This document shows, piece by piece, positions 16,090 through 24,871 of a DNA stretch of 64,000 nt; position 1 is the stretch's first letter, and each line of letters starts with the position of its first letter. A program made the position numbers and the translations under genes. The notes under the pieces are model-generated. The model was not told where the DNA came from. It saw nothing but the letters and a program-made list of their open reading frames with translations, and made no database searches. This DNA is from Pseudomonas sp. BBP2017 (lineage in GTDB: Bacteria; Pseudomonadota; Gammaproteobacteria; Pseudomonadales; Pseudomonadaceae), in the NCBI RefSeq assembly GCF_003024385.1, contig NZ_PVZN01000019.1:37274-101273 (forward strand), in the 5' to 3' direction.

Positions 16090-16836
16090 ATGAATGTCCT
16101 GATCGTTGATGACGAATCCCAAGCCCGGGAACGCCTGAGCCGACTGCTTGGCGAACTGGGGGGCTATACAGTGCTGGAGCCCAGCGCCACCAATGGCGAA
16201 GAGGCTCTGGCTCTGATTGACAGCCTCAAACCCGAGGTGGTCCTGCTCGACATCCGCATGCCGGGCCTGGATGGTCTCCAGGTCGCCGCTCGCCTGTGCG
16301 AGCGCGAAGCCCCGCCTGCCGTGGTGTTCTGTACCGGTGATGACGAATTCACCGTACAGTCCTTTAAGGACAGCACCCTGGGCTATGTGCTCAAACCGGT
16401 AATGGCCGATGCCCTGCGTGAAGCGTTGCGCAAGGCCGAGCGCCCCAGCCGGGTGCAACTGGCGGCGCTGACGCGTCCGGCAGCCGAGAGCGGCAGTGGT
16501 CCCCGCAGCCATATCAGTGCGCGGACCCGCAAAGGCATCGAGCTGATTCCCCTGGATCAGGTGATTTACTTTATCGCCGACCACAAATACGTGACCTTGC
16601 GCCATGAGTCCGGCGAAGTGCTCCTGGATGAGCCGCTCAAGGCACTGGAAGACGAGTTTGGCGATCGTTTCGTGCGTATTCACCGCAATGCCCTGGTGGC
16701 CCGCAACCGCATCGAGCGTTTGCAGCGCACGCCGCTGGGGCATTTCCAGCTGTTTCTCAAAGGACTCAATGGTGATGCACTGATTGTCAGCCGTCGGCAT
16801 GTGGCGGGCGTGCGCAAGATGATGCAGCACCTTTAG
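16090..16836 (+). CDS. algR: LytTR response regulator AlgR
   Basis: A 248-residue regulator. The receiver domain begins MNVLIVDDESQARERL; Asp54 in LLDIRMPG is the phosphoacceptor. The LytTR DNA-binding domain spans about residues 145-245, with IELIPLDQVIYFIADHKYV and FVRIHRNALVARNRI. In P. aeruginosa AlgR controls alginate, type IV pili, rhamnolipids and virulence. The partner kinase gene algZ/fimS is missing from its usual place, so the phosphodonor here is unclear. The start is ATG at 16090. Confidence 0.95.
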   Translation: MNVLIVDDESQARERLSRLLGELGGYTVLEPSATNGEEALALIDSLKPEVVLLDIRMPGLDGLQVAARLCEREAPPAVVFCTGDDEFTVQSFKDSTLGYVLKPVMADALREALRKAERPSRVQLAALTRPAAESGSGPRSHISARTRKGIELIPLDQVIYFIADHKYVTLRHESGEVLLDEPLKALEDEFGDRFVRIHRNALVARNRIERLQRTPLGHFQLFLKGLNGDALIVSRRHVAGVRKMMQHL

Positions 16837-16953
16837 ACCGTGATTGGAGAATATTCCTACCAGGGATGGTAATTTATCCAATGACATAGATCTGCAAGCG
16901 GGTCGGAATGAACTGTTATCATCCGTTACATCAATCTTTGTACGGATCGATCC

Positions 16954-17895
16954 ATGTCCACTCGTGAAATCCGCATCGCCACGCGCAAAAGTGCCCTTGC
17001 CCTGTGGCAGGCCGAATACGTCAAAGCCCGTCTGGAGCAGGCCCACCCTGATCTGCGGGTAACCTTGGTGCCAATGGTCAGTCGCGGCGACAAGCTGCTC
17101 GACTCGCCATTGTCGAAGATCGGTGGCAAGGGCCTGTTCGTCAAGGAACTGGAAACCGCGCTGCTGGAAAACCAGGCCGATATCGCCGTGCACTCGATGA
17201 AAGACGTGCCGATGGACTTCCCCGAGGGCCTGGGCCTGTATTGCATCTGTGAGCGCGAAGACCCGCGTGATGCCTTTGTTTCCAACACCTTCAAGAGCCT
17301 CGATGAGCTACCAGCTGGCAGTGTTGTCGGCACCTCCAGTCTGCGCCGTCAGGCTCAGCTGCTGAGCCGTCGCCCAGACCTTGAAATCCGCTTCCTGCGC
17401 GGTAACGTCAACACTCGCCTGGCCAAGCTCGACGCCGGAGAGTACGACGCGATCATCCTCGCCGCCGCTGGCCTGATCCGCCTCGGTTTCGAAGCGCGCA
17501 TTACCTCCGGCATCAGTGTCGATGACAGCCTGCCTGCCGGTGGCCAGGGCGCGGTGGGTATCGAATGCCGTAGTGCCGACAGCGAAATCCATGCGCTGCT
17601 GGCGCCTTTGCACCATCAGGACACTGCTGACCGCGTGACTGCCGAGCGAGCGCTGAACAAGCACCTCAATGGCGGTTGCCAGGTGCCGATCGCCTGTTAC
17701 GCCGTGCTGGAGGGCGACCAGCTGTGGCTGCGCGGTCTGGTCGGCGAACCGAGCGGCGGCAAGTTGCTGACCGCTCAGGCCCGTGCGCCGCGCCGCGCTG
17801 CTGAGGCTCTGGGTGTCCAGGTTGCCGAAGACCTGCTCAAGCAAGGCGCCGAAGACATCCTCAAAGCCGTGTATGGCGAGGCCGGTCACCCGTGA
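16954..17895 (+). CDS. hemC: Porphobilinogen deaminase (hydroxymethylbilane synthase)
   Basis: A 313-residue enzyme that polymerises four porphobilinogens into hydroxymethylbilane. Cys242 in NGGCQVPIAC carries the dipyrromethane cofactor. The N-terminal motif IRIATRKSALALWQAEYV and the catalytic Asp in VHSMKDVPMD are intact. hemC-hemD-hemX-hemY follow algR on the same strand, a long-conserved Pseudomonas block. Its stop overlaps the GTG start of hemD by 4 bases. Confidence 0.97.
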   Translation: MSTREIRIATRKSALALWQAEYVKARLEQAHPDLRVTLVPMVSRGDKLLDSPLSKIGGKGLFVKELETALLENQADIAVHSMKDVPMDFPEGLGLYCICEREDPRDAFVSNTFKSLDELPAGSVVGTSSLRRQAQLLSRRPDLEIRFLRGNVNTRLAKLDAGEYDAIILAAAGLIRLGFEARITSGISVDDSLPAGGQGAVGIECRSADSEIHALLAPLHHQDTADRVTAERALNKHLNGGCQVPIACYAVLEGDQLWLRGLVGEPSGGKLLTAQARAPRRAAEALGVQVAEDLLKQGAEDILKAVYGEAGHP

Positions 17896-18659
17896 GCAAC
17901 TGGCGCCTGCTCCTGACCCGGCCGGCGGATGAATGCACCGCACTGGCACAGGTGCTGACTGAGCACGAGGTTGCCAGCAGTAGCCTGCCGTTGCTGGAAA
18001 TCGAGGCATTGAGCCTGGAAGAGCCCCAGCGCGGCCTGCTGCGTTCGTTTGATCGCTACGCTGCGATTATCGTGGTCAGCAAGCCGGCTGCGCGCCTGGG
18101 GCTAGCGGAACTGTCCCGCTATTGGCCGCAGCTGCCTCATTCAGCCTGGTTTACCGTGGGGGCTGCGTCTGCGCAGATTCTTCAGGAGCATGGCTGCCAG
18201 GTCAGCTATCCAGCGGCCGGCGACGACAGCGAAGCACTCCTGCAACTGCCAGCATTGCACCAGGCGATTGCCGGGCCGGCACCGCGGGTATTGATCATGC
18301 GCGGCGAAGGCGGGCGTGAATTGCTCGCCGAGCGTCTCACCGAGCAAGGTGCTAGTGTCGATTATCTGCAACTCTACCGCCGCTACCTGCCGGCCTACCC
18401 GGACGGGGCATTATCCGCGCGAATTGCCGAGGAACGCCTGAACGGCCTGGTGGTCAGCAGTGGCCAGGGTTTTCAACACTTGCGGCAACTGGCCGGGGAG
18501 CAATGGCCACAGCTGGCGCAGCTGACGCTGTTCGTGCCTAGCCCGCGAGTTGCCGCGCAAGCCCGGGAAGCCGGGGCACAGAATGTAGTGGACTGTCGCG
18601 GTGCCAGCGCCGCGGCGTTGTTGGCAGCCCTGCGGCAATTGCCTGCACCTGCCCTCTGA
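17892..18659 (+). CDS. hemD: Uroporphyrinogen-III synthase
   Basis: A 255-residue enzyme that inverts ring D and closes hydroxymethylbilane to uroporphyrinogen III. Family features seen are the N-terminal LLLTRPADECTALAQVL, the central RVLIMRGEGGRELLAERLTE and the C-terminal GLVVSSGQGFQHL. The GTG start lies in a GTGA overlap with the hemC stop, implying translational coupling. Confidence 0.95.
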   Translation: MSNWRLLLTRPADECTALAQVLTEHEVASSSLPLLEIEALSLEEPQRGLLRSFDRYAAIIVVSKPAARLGLAELSRYWPQLPHSAWFTVGAASAQILQEHGCQVSYPAAGDDSEALLQLPALHQAIAGPAPRVLIMRGEGGRELLAERLTEQGASVDYLQLYRRYLPAYPDGALSARIAEERLNGLVVSSGQGFQHLRQLAGEQWPQLAQLTLFVPSPRVAAQAREAGAQNVVDCRGASAAALLAALRQLPAPAL

Positions 18660-18704
18660 AGCGCTAAGCTGATTGGCGACGAGGCCAATGCAAAGGATGG
18701 ATAC

Positions 18705-19799
18705 GTGAGCGAAACTGTCTTGCCCAATGATGACTTGCAATCGACGCCAGAAGCGTCTGAACCCTCCGCCACCACGTCGGCCAAACGTTCGGGTAATGGC
18801 CTGGCAATCCTGGCTTTGCTGCTCGGTGCTGCGGGCATTGCCGTTGGCGGTTGGGGGGTATGGCAGGTGCGCCAGCTCCAGGGCGCCGAACAAGGCCAGG
18901 GTCAGTACCTGCAAGCCTTGAGCGAAAAGACCCAGGCGCTGCAGTTGCGTGAGCAGCAGATGTCAGCGCAGCTGGCGGGTTTGCCTGCTGCTGCCGAACT
19001 TGAAGACCGCCGCCGTCTGGTGGCGCAACTGCAGGGCGATCAGCAACGCCTGAGCCAGCGCCTGGAAAGCATTCTTGGCGCCAGCCGCAAGGACTGGCGT
19101 CTGGCCGAAGCCGAGCACTTGCTGCGATTGGCCAGCCTGCGTTTGTCGGCCCTGCAGGACATCGTCAGTGCCCGCGCGCTGGTCCAGGGTGCCGATGACA
19201 TTCTGCGCGAGCAGAGCGACCCGGGTGCCTTTGCTGCTCGTGAGCAGTTGGCCAAAAGCCTGGCCACCCTGAGCAGCGTCCAGCAACCGGATCGTACCGG
19301 CTTATTCCTGAAACTGGCGGCCCAACGTGAACAGGTGCAGCAGCTCAGTGCGGTGTCGCCGGAATTCAACAGCGATGCCGATGCCCTGGGTGCCTTGACC
19401 GCTGATGGCGATGGCGCCAGTCGCTGGTCGCAGTGGTGGGCGGAGCTGTCCAAGTACTTCCAGATTGATTTCAACGCTGACGAAAATGTTCGTCCATTGC
19501 TTACCGGGCAGTCGCTCAATCAACTGCGCCTGGCGCTCAGCCTGACCATCGAACAGGCCCAGTGGGCTGCGCTGAATGGCGAAGCCAAGGTGTATACCCA
19601 GGCCCTGGATGATGCGCGCAGTGTTCTGCTGGCCAATTTCAACCCGGACAATCCGCAAAGCAAGGCAATGCTCGACAGCCTCAATGCCCTGGCCGAAGAG
19701 CCGGTATCGGTGGTGGTCCCGGACTTGGCCGACAGCCTCAGCGCGGTTCAAGCTTACCTTGAGCGTCGGTACTTGCCGGCCGAGGAGGGCAAACCATGA
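18705..19799 (+). CDS. hemX: HemX-type membrane protein
   Basis: A 364-residue protein with a disordered N-terminal stretch (1-40), one membrane helix around residues 42-62, then a long coiled-coil periplasmic domain rich in Gln and Leu. It belongs to the HemX family, once annotated as a uroporphyrinogen C-methyltransferase, but shows no SAM methyltransferase motifs. Its function is unclear, though the hem position is conserved. It uses a GTG start at 18705 and overlaps hemY by 4 bases. Confidence 0.88.
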   Translation: MSETVLPNDDLQSTPEASEPSATTSAKRSGNGLAILALLLGAAGIAVGGWGVWQVRQLQGAEQGQGQYLQALSEKTQALQLREQQMSAQLAGLPAAAELEDRRRLVAQLQGDQQRLSQRLESILGASRKDWRLAEAEHLLRLASLRLSALQDIVSARALVQGADDILREQSDPGAFAAREQLAKSLATLSSVQQPDRTGLFLKLAAQREQVQQLSAVSPEFNSDADALGALTADGDGASRWSQWWAELSKYFQIDFNADENVRPLLTGQSLNQLRLALSLTIEQAQWAALNGEAKVYTQALDDARSVLLANFNPDNPQSKAMLDSLNALAEEPVSVVVPDLADSLSAVQAYLERRYLPAEEGKP

Positions 19800-21034
19800 A
19801 GCGCGTCTACCTGTTGGCGGTGGTGGCCATTGCGGCCGCTGCCGCACTCGGGATCGCGATCGCCAAGCACAGCGGTTATGTGCTGATTTCCTACGGCAGC
19901 TTTCGCTATCAATCCGGGCTCTGGGCGGCACTGGCCGTGTTGGCCAGCATCATTCTCGCCGTGCTGCTGGTGCGCTATCTGGTCGGCCTGGTGCTGACCT
20001 CCAGCGGTGTGGTCAATCCCTGGTCGCGCCGTAATCGCAGTCGTCGTACCCGGCTGGCCATTGAACAGGGCCAGCTGGACCTTGCCGAGGGTCGCTGGGC
20101 CAGCGCCCAGCGCCACCTGCAGCGCGCCGCCGAGGCAGAGCGTCAACCGCTGCTGTACTACCTTGGCGCTGCGCGAGCCGCAAACGAACTGGGACGCAGC
20201 GAAGAGCGTGACAACCTGCTTGAACGCGCCCTTGAGCGCCAGCCGCAAGCCGAGCTGGCGATTGCCTTGAGCCATGCCCAGTTGCAGATGGATCACGGTG
20301 AGAGCGATGCGGCCCTGGTCACCCTGCAAGCCATGCAGGAGCGTCATCCGCATAACGCCCAGGTGTTGCGCTTGCTGCAACGGTTGTATCGCGAGCGTGG
20401 GGACTGGTCGGCGTTGATCCGGCTGTTGCCTGAACTGCGCAAAGACAAGGTCTTGCCCGCCACTGAACTGGCGGAGCTGGAGCGACGCGCCTGGGGCGAG
20501 AACCTCAGCCTGGCCGCTAGCCGTGAAGGTGAAGAGCAAAGTGCCCGTCAGTCCCTGGAACGGGCCTGGCAGCAGCTGACTGCCGCTCAGCGCCAAGAGC
20601 CGCAGCTGGTGTTGGCCTATGCCGAGCAATTGCGTCAATTGGGGGCGGAGAGCGAGGCCGAGGAAGTGCTGCGTACAGCGCTCAAGCGTCAGTATGAGAG
20701 CCATTTGGCGCGGCTCTATGGCCTGGTGCGCGGCACCGACCTGGCGCGCCAGCTGCAAACCGCCGAAGGCTGGTTGAAGCAGCATGGCGATGACCCTGGC
20801 CTGTTGCTCACCCTGGGGCGGTTGAGTCTGCAAAACCGTCTGTGGGGCAAGGCGCGCGATTACCTGGAAAGTAGCTTGCGCCTGCAACGCAATCCCGAGG
20901 CCTGCGCCGAACTGGCACGCCTGCTGGCCGGGCTGGGTGATACCGAGCGCAGCAACCAGCTGTTCCAGGAGGGGCTGGGCCTGCTGGACGAACGCCTGCT
21001 GGCGCTGCCCTTGCCGGAAGCGGTTCGTGCTTAA
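19796..21034 (+). CDS. hemY: HemY-type TPR membrane protein
   Basis: A 412-residue inner-membrane protein of the proteobacterial HemY family, distinct from the protoporphyrinogen oxidase HemY of Gram-positives. Two N-terminal membrane segments are followed by HemY_N and a series of TPR-like helical pairs (WASAQRHLQRAAEAERQP; FQEGLGLLDERLL). It is thought to scaffold late heme synthesis. Possible weak terminator arms CTTGGGCT/AGCCCAAG follow at 21041-21070. Confidence 0.9.
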   Translation: MKRVYLLAVVAIAAAAALGIAIAKHSGYVLISYGSFRYQSGLWAALAVLASIILAVLLVRYLVGLVLTSSGVVNPWSRRNRSRRTRLAIEQGQLDLAEGRWASAQRHLQRAAEAERQPLLYYLGAARAANELGRSEERDNLLERALERQPQAELAIALSHAQLQMDHGESDAALVTLQAMQERHPHNAQVLRLLQRLYRERGDWSALIRLLPELRKDKVLPATELAELERRAWGENLSLAASREGEEQSARQSLERAWQQLTAAQRQEPQLVLAYAEQLRQLGAESEAEEVLRTALKRQYESHLARLYGLVRGTDLARQLQTAEGWLKQHGDDPGLLLTLGRLSLQNRLWGKARDYLESSLRLQRNPEACAELARLLAGLGDTERSNQLFQEGLGLLDERLLALPLPEAVRA

Positions 21035-21250
21035 GCCACCCTTGGGCTTGTGCTAAGACGCGAGCCCAAGCCCTCGGCGAAAATGCCTACAAACTCCTAC
21101 TCCTGCGTCCGACAATGGCTGAGTCTATTTCTTGTTTGCTTTGCGACCATTCCCTTTTAAGTCAGTGACTTATCCTATTTGTCGCGCCTTGAAACAAGAT
21201 GCGGCAATCCTCTACCGTTGAAGTCTGTCTATCTCGATTGCGGAACTACC

Positions 21251-21769
21251 ATGCCGTTGGCTCGCTTGCGCTCAATGTTCCTTCCGGCCTTACTGGCCTC
21301 GGTACTGATGCTGGCTGCTGCGTTCTATCTTGAATGGGGTATGGCGCTGGAGCCGTGCCCACTGTGCTACAGCCAGCGGTTGTTTCTGGGGAGCTTTGCA
21401 CTGGTCTGCCTGTGCGCGGTAGTACACGCTCCCGGACGCCTGGGCGCACGCATTTATGTGGTGCTGGCGCTGTTCTTCGCCACGGGTGGAGCGCTGCTCG
21501 CTGCCAGACATGTGTGGTTGCAAGGCGCGCCGCTTGCGAACATGGGCTGCCAGCCATCAATGAGCTATTTCTTCGAAAGCCTGCCACTGAGCCAGTCGCT
21601 CAAAATCATGGTGCTCGGCAGTCCTGAGTGCACGCCCATCAGCTGGAGTTTTCTCGACTTGACGGTCCCTGAGTGGAGCTTGCTGTCATTTGTACTGTTG
21701 GCCGCACTGCTACTTTTGCGCCTGTGTGCGCACAAGCGTTCGCTCATCGGCTGTTCGGCAAAAAACTGA
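21251..21769 (+). CDS. dsbH: Disulfide bond formation protein, DsbB family
   Basis: A 172-residue four-helix inner-membrane protein. The first redox pair is Cys36-Pro-Leu-Cys39 (EPCPLCYSQR); the second is Cys100 and Cys127 (NMGCQPS, SPECTP). It would reoxidise DsbA using quinones. Pseudomonas carries two DsbB homologues, and the copy next to hemY and algQ is called dsbH. An upstream in-frame start (21179) is rejected because it adds a non-hydrophobic leader; 21251 starts just before the first helix. Confidence 0.92.
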   Translation: MPLARLRSMFLPALLASVLMLAAAFYLEWGMALEPCPLCYSQRLFLGSFALVCLCAVVHAPGRLGARIYVVLALFFATGGALLAARHVWLQGAPLANMGCQPSMSYFFESLPLSQSLKIMVLGSPECTPISWSFLDLTVPEWSLLSFVLLAALLLLRLCAHKRSLIGCSAKN

Positions 21770-21851
21770 CGCAATCGATTGCAGGTGCAAACGACCGGCG
21801 GCAGCTTCAGAAAGTATTAAACACTTGTATGAACTTTGTCGTCTGCGTACC

Positions 21852-21880
21852 TTGAAGCCAAGGGCGCACGGGAATAATCT
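21852..21880 (+). promoter_or_regulatory. Candidate sigma70 promoter of algQ
   Basis: TTGAAG and TAATCT are exactly 17 bases apart, giving a start point near 21887, about 105 bases before algQ. Confidence 0.5.
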
Positions 21881-21992
21881 CCCTGCACGCATACCGAAAA
21901 CACAGCTGCTCGATGCCGTCTGCTGATTTCACCATTGCTGCGCACACTTGCGAGCGGGGGCAGGCGCATTACCCAGAAGGGAAGAGATCGCC

Positions 21993-22463
21993 ATGCTAGA
22001 TAGTTGTCAGAATGCTCAGGAACGCTGGGGTGGGGTTCATCAGCTCATTGACCGCTTGCTGAAGGAGCGTGAAGAGCTGGTTAAAGCTTTCCGTGAGCTG
22101 CGCAATGCAAAGCCTGCCTTTGCCGACAAGTCATTGAATGGGCGCTTTTGCGAAATCCTTGTGGATTACGTTTCCGCCTGGCACTTCGAAGTATGTGAAC
22201 AACTGGCCAGCGAGGCCAAGGCATTTGGTGATGCGCGCGGACTGGAGCTGGCCGAGCAAATTAATCCGCGTATCGATGTGAGCACGGAAAAGGCGTTGTG
22301 GTTCAACGATCACTGCCACAAAGGTGACTGCAACGATGTTGAGCGTTTCGCCGAGGAACTGAAAAATCTCGGTGGCCAGCTACGCGAACGCTTCGAGCTT
22401 GAAGATTGCCTTATCGAGGTGCTGCACACTGCGCACAGCGAAGAGGGCGCCGTTCAGGCGTAA
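21993..22463 (+). CDS. algQ: Anti-RNA polymerase sigma70 factor AlgQ (Rsd family)
   Basis: A 156-residue all-helical Rsd/AlgQ protein that binds region 4 of sigma70 and shifts polymerase to alternative sigma factors in stationary phase. Family signatures include RWGGVHQLIDRLLKEREELV and GRFCEILVDYVSAWHFEVCE. In P. aeruginosa it promotes alginate, pyoverdine and pyocyanin expression. The start is ATG at 21993, after AAGGGAAGAGA. The order dsbH-algQ-FKBP-algP is conserved in the genus. Confidence 0.95.
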   Translation: MLDSCQNAQERWGGVHQLIDRLLKEREELVKAFRELRNAKPAFADKSLNGRFCEILVDYVSAWHFEVCEQLASEAKAFGDARGLELAEQINPRIDVSTEKALWFNDHCHKGDCNDVERFAEELKNLGGQLRERFELEDCLIEVLHTAHSEEGAVQA

Positions 22464-22478
22464 CTGAGGCGCCGTCCT

Positions 22479-23144
22479 TCAGTCGGCCACTCCGAGCAAC
22501 TCGATCTCGAATACCAGTGGCGTATAGGGCGCAATCAAGTCGCCCGCGCCTTCGGCACCATAAGCCTGGGCTGAAGGAATTACCAGACGCCACTTGGACC
22601 CTGTCGCCATCTCCGGTAGCGCTATTTTCCATCCCTCGATCACACTGTCCAGATTGAACCATTGCGCTTGCTGGTTCTGATCGAAGACAGTGCCGTCTGG
22701 CAACTTGCCGACATAGCGAACCTGGACTTTGCCCTGCGCGTCGGGTTTGGCGCCGCTGCCTTTGACCTGTTCTGTCACCAGAATGCCTGCGGCTAATTCG
22801 CGCACTCCTGCGTGGGTTCGCTCAGCGGCCATAAAGCGCTTTTCCGCGCTCAGTAGCTGTTCACTTTGCGCGTGTAGCGCTGCTTCATTGGCGCGGGCTT
22901 CATGTTCGCTGAGTATTACCGACATGCGCTCTTTGCTCAGGGCTAGCGGCTTGTTCTGATAGGCCTGACGTAACCCTTCAAGCAAGGCTTGCAATTGCAG
23001 GTCGGGAACTTCTGTACGCAGACGTTCACCCAGGCTCGCGCCCAGGCTGTACGCCAGGTCATGGTCATTTGTCGGGGTATCGGCGGGCGCTGCCATGAGC
23101 GCTGCCGGCAATAGAAAAACAGCTAACACTAGATAGCGCGGCAC
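22479..23144 (-). CDS. FKBP-type peptidyl-prolyl isomerase, periplasmic
   Basis: A 221-residue protein with a signal peptide (PRYLVLAVFLLPAALMAAP), an N-terminal helical dimerisation domain of the FKBP_N type (DLAYSLGASLGERLR), and a C-terminal FKBP domain (VRYVGKLPDGTVFDQ; SVIEGWKIALPEM; AYGAEGAGDLIAPYTPLVFEIEL). It resembles Mip/FkpA. The start is GTG at 23144 because AGGAG lies 8 bases upstream and the signal peptide begins there, although the frame is open to 23381. Confidence 0.9.
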   Translation of the reverse strand: MPRYLVLAVFLLPAALMAAPADTPTNDHDLAYSLGASLGERLRTEVPDLQLQALLEGLRQAYQNKPLALSKERMSVILSEHEARANEAALHAQSEQLLSAEKRFMAAERTHAGVRELAAGILVTEQVKGSGAKPDAQGKVQVRYVGKLPDGTVFDQNQQAQWFNLDSVIEGWKIALPEMATGSKWRLVIPSAQAYGAEGAGDLIAPYTPLVFEIELLGVAD

Positions 23145-23370
23145 GGGCTCACTCCTGCTTCGGCGGAAATAAAGTATGCCAGCCTTGGCCTGCGACTTCG
23201 TGTAAATATCAGCAACACTTTGTGAAGCATCTACACTTGATTCCAGCTGCAGCGATAACAACTTTGCCCAGGCATGCAACGCGGCGCCTTCGATACTGTC
23301 AACATGCCCTAGCGGCGGTAGCAGCAGAAGCATAGTATGAGCCGCACTCTCGTCAGCCAGGAGGTAAACC

Positions 23371-24363
23371 ATGTCGGCCAATAAGAAGCCAGTAAGTACG
23401 CCGTTGCACCTGCTCCAGCAACTCTCGGGCAGCCTGCTCGATCATTTGGAAAATGCCTGCTCGCAAGCGCTGGCTGATGCTGAAAAATTGCTCGCCAAGT
23501 TGGAAAAACAACGCGGTAAGGCACAAGAAAAACTGCACAAGTCTCGCCTCAAGCTGCAAGACGCAGCCAAGTCCGGAAAAGCCAAGGCACAAGCCAAGGC
23601 CAAGTCGGTAGCGGCTGAACTGGAAGAGTTGCTCGACTCGCTGAAAGAGCGCCAGTCGCAGACCCGCACCTACATTCTGCAGCTCAAGCGTGACGCCCAG
23701 GAAAGCCTGAAACTGGCCCAGGGCGTTGGCAAGGTCAAGGAAGCGGCTGCCAAGGCGCTGACTCAGCGTGAAGCAAAACCTGCGCCTGCAGCGGCCAAGC
23801 CAGCCGCCAAGACCGTGAGCAAGCCTGCCGCCAAACCTGCGGTCAGAGCCGCCGCCAAGCCAGCGGCAAAAGCCCCTGCGCGCGCCGCAGCTGCCAAGCC
23901 TGCCGCAGCAAAAGCACCTGCTAAGCCCGCAGCCAAAACCGCAGCGGCAAAACCTGCTGCCGCTAAAGCGCCTGCGAAATCTGTAGCGGCAAAACCAACT
24001 GCTAAACCGGCAGCCAAAGCCACCGCTGCGAAACCCGCTGCCAAGCCTGCGGTCAGAACCGCCGCTGCGAAACCCGCTGCCAAGCCTGCGGCCGGAACCG
24101 CCGCTGCGAAACCAGCGGCCAGAACTGCCGCGGCGAAACCAGCCGTCAAACCAGCCGCAGCGAAGCCTGCTGCGGCGAAAGCGCCAGCCAGGCCAGCAGC
24201 CAAACCGGCAGCGGCGAAAGCGCCTGCCAAGCCTACCGCTCAGCCTGTTGCCGCCAAGCCTGCCACCGCTCCAGCACCTGCAGCCACTGCACCGGCGACC
24301 AGTGCGCCGACTGCACCTGCATCCTCGGTAGTGCCGTCTCAGACACCGTCTTCAGCATCTTGA
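23371..24363 (+). CDS. algP: AlgP (AlgR3), histone H1-like regulator
   Basis: A 330-residue protein. The N-terminal 130 residues are helical (LLQQLSGSLLDHLENACS; KLQDAAKSGKAKAQAKAKS). From residue 135 it is a Lys-Pro-Ala-Ala tail with dozens of AAKPA units resembling eukaryotic histone H1. In P. aeruginosa the KPAA region is hypervariable and AlgP affects algD transcription. The last 25 bases overlap the convergent TIGR02444 gene. Confidence 0.93.
   Translation: MSANKKPVSTPLHLLQQLSGSLLDHLENACSQALADAEKLLAKLEKQRGKAQEKLHKSRLKLQDAAKSGKAKAQAKAKSVAAELEELLDSLKERQSQTRTYILQLKRDAQESLKLAQGVGKVKEAAAKALTQREAKPAPAAAKPAAKTVSKPAAKPAVRAAAKPAAKAPARAAAAKPAAAKAPAKPAAKTAAAKPAAAKAPAKSVAAKPTAKPAAKATAAKPAAKPAVRTAAAKPAAKPAAGTAAAKPAARTAAAKPAVKPAAAKPAAAKAPARPAAKPAAAKAPAKPTAQPVAAKPATAPAPAATAPATSAPTAPASSVVPSQTPSSAS
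23770..24290 (+). repeat. AAKPA coding repeat array in algP
   Basis: Imperfect 12-15-base units such as GCCAAGCCTGCC and GCGAAACCAGCG recur for about 520 bases. One block is nearly duplicated: GCTGCGAAACCCGCTGCCAA occurs around 24025 and again around 24064. The array is a candidate for slippage and unequal recombination. Confidence 0.85.
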
Positions 24364-24821
24364 GTCGACTGCATCACGACGCGCAGCTTGTGCAGCGCGT
24401 CGTGATGCACAGCGGTGTCCATTGGTGCCAGGTCGCGCAGCCAGTCACCGCCTGATTCGCTGCTGGCTGCCCAGCCTTCACAGATCCCTTGCAGGCGCTC
24501 AAGCAAAACGCGCTCTGCCTCCAGTTCCAGTCCCTTCACCTGCTCACGCAATCTCGCCAACTGCGCATCCCGCGTGGCCGCTTGGCGCCATTGCTGGCGC
24601 AAGCTGCGTAACGGTTTGACCACTTCGGCCTGCCAGGCTTCGGCCTGTTCACGCAGGGCGTGTACACGTTGCCCGCTCGGCGCTACCCCACGGCGAGTGA
24701 GCCAGGCCGCGCACAGCAGCAGGCAGACATCGCCACCTTGCTCCTGCCATTGCAGGCAGGCGGCCTCGACGCCTGGGCGGGCGTAGAGATTCAGGGCAAA
24801 ATTCCACAGGTCGGTGTGCAT
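24339..24821 (-). CDS. TIGR02444 family protein
   Basis: A 160-residue protein beginning LWNFALNLYARPGVEAACLQW, the family signature, which continues GGDVCLLLCAAWLTRRGVA. The middle is helical and arginine-rich. Function is unknown; the family is widespread in gammaproteobacteria. It converges on algP with a 25-base tail overlap, so the two transcripts are complementary at their 3' ends. It is divergent from the ABC-F gene. Confidence 0.85.
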   Translation of the reverse strand: MHTDLWNFALNLYARPGVEAACLQWQEQGGDVCLLLCAAWLTRRGVAPSGQRVHALREQAEAWQAEVVKPLRSLRQQWRQAATRDAQLARLREQVKGLELEAERVLLERLQGICEGWAASSESGGDWLRDLAPMDTAVHHDALHKLRVVMQSTQDAEDGV

Positions 24822-24871
24822 GGTCCCACTCGCGCCAGTTGCCGACGAAGCTGGTAGACTCCGCGGCCATT

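Noticed and set aside
21690..21926. 78-residue frame overlapping dsbH and running into the algQ upstream region
   Set aside because: Most of it overlaps dsbH in another frame, there is no ribosome site, and the algQ promoter lies inside it.
23763..24230. 155-residue Ala/Gly/Phe-rich frame opposite algP
   Set aside because: It is the mirror image of the AAKPA repeats and has no start signal.
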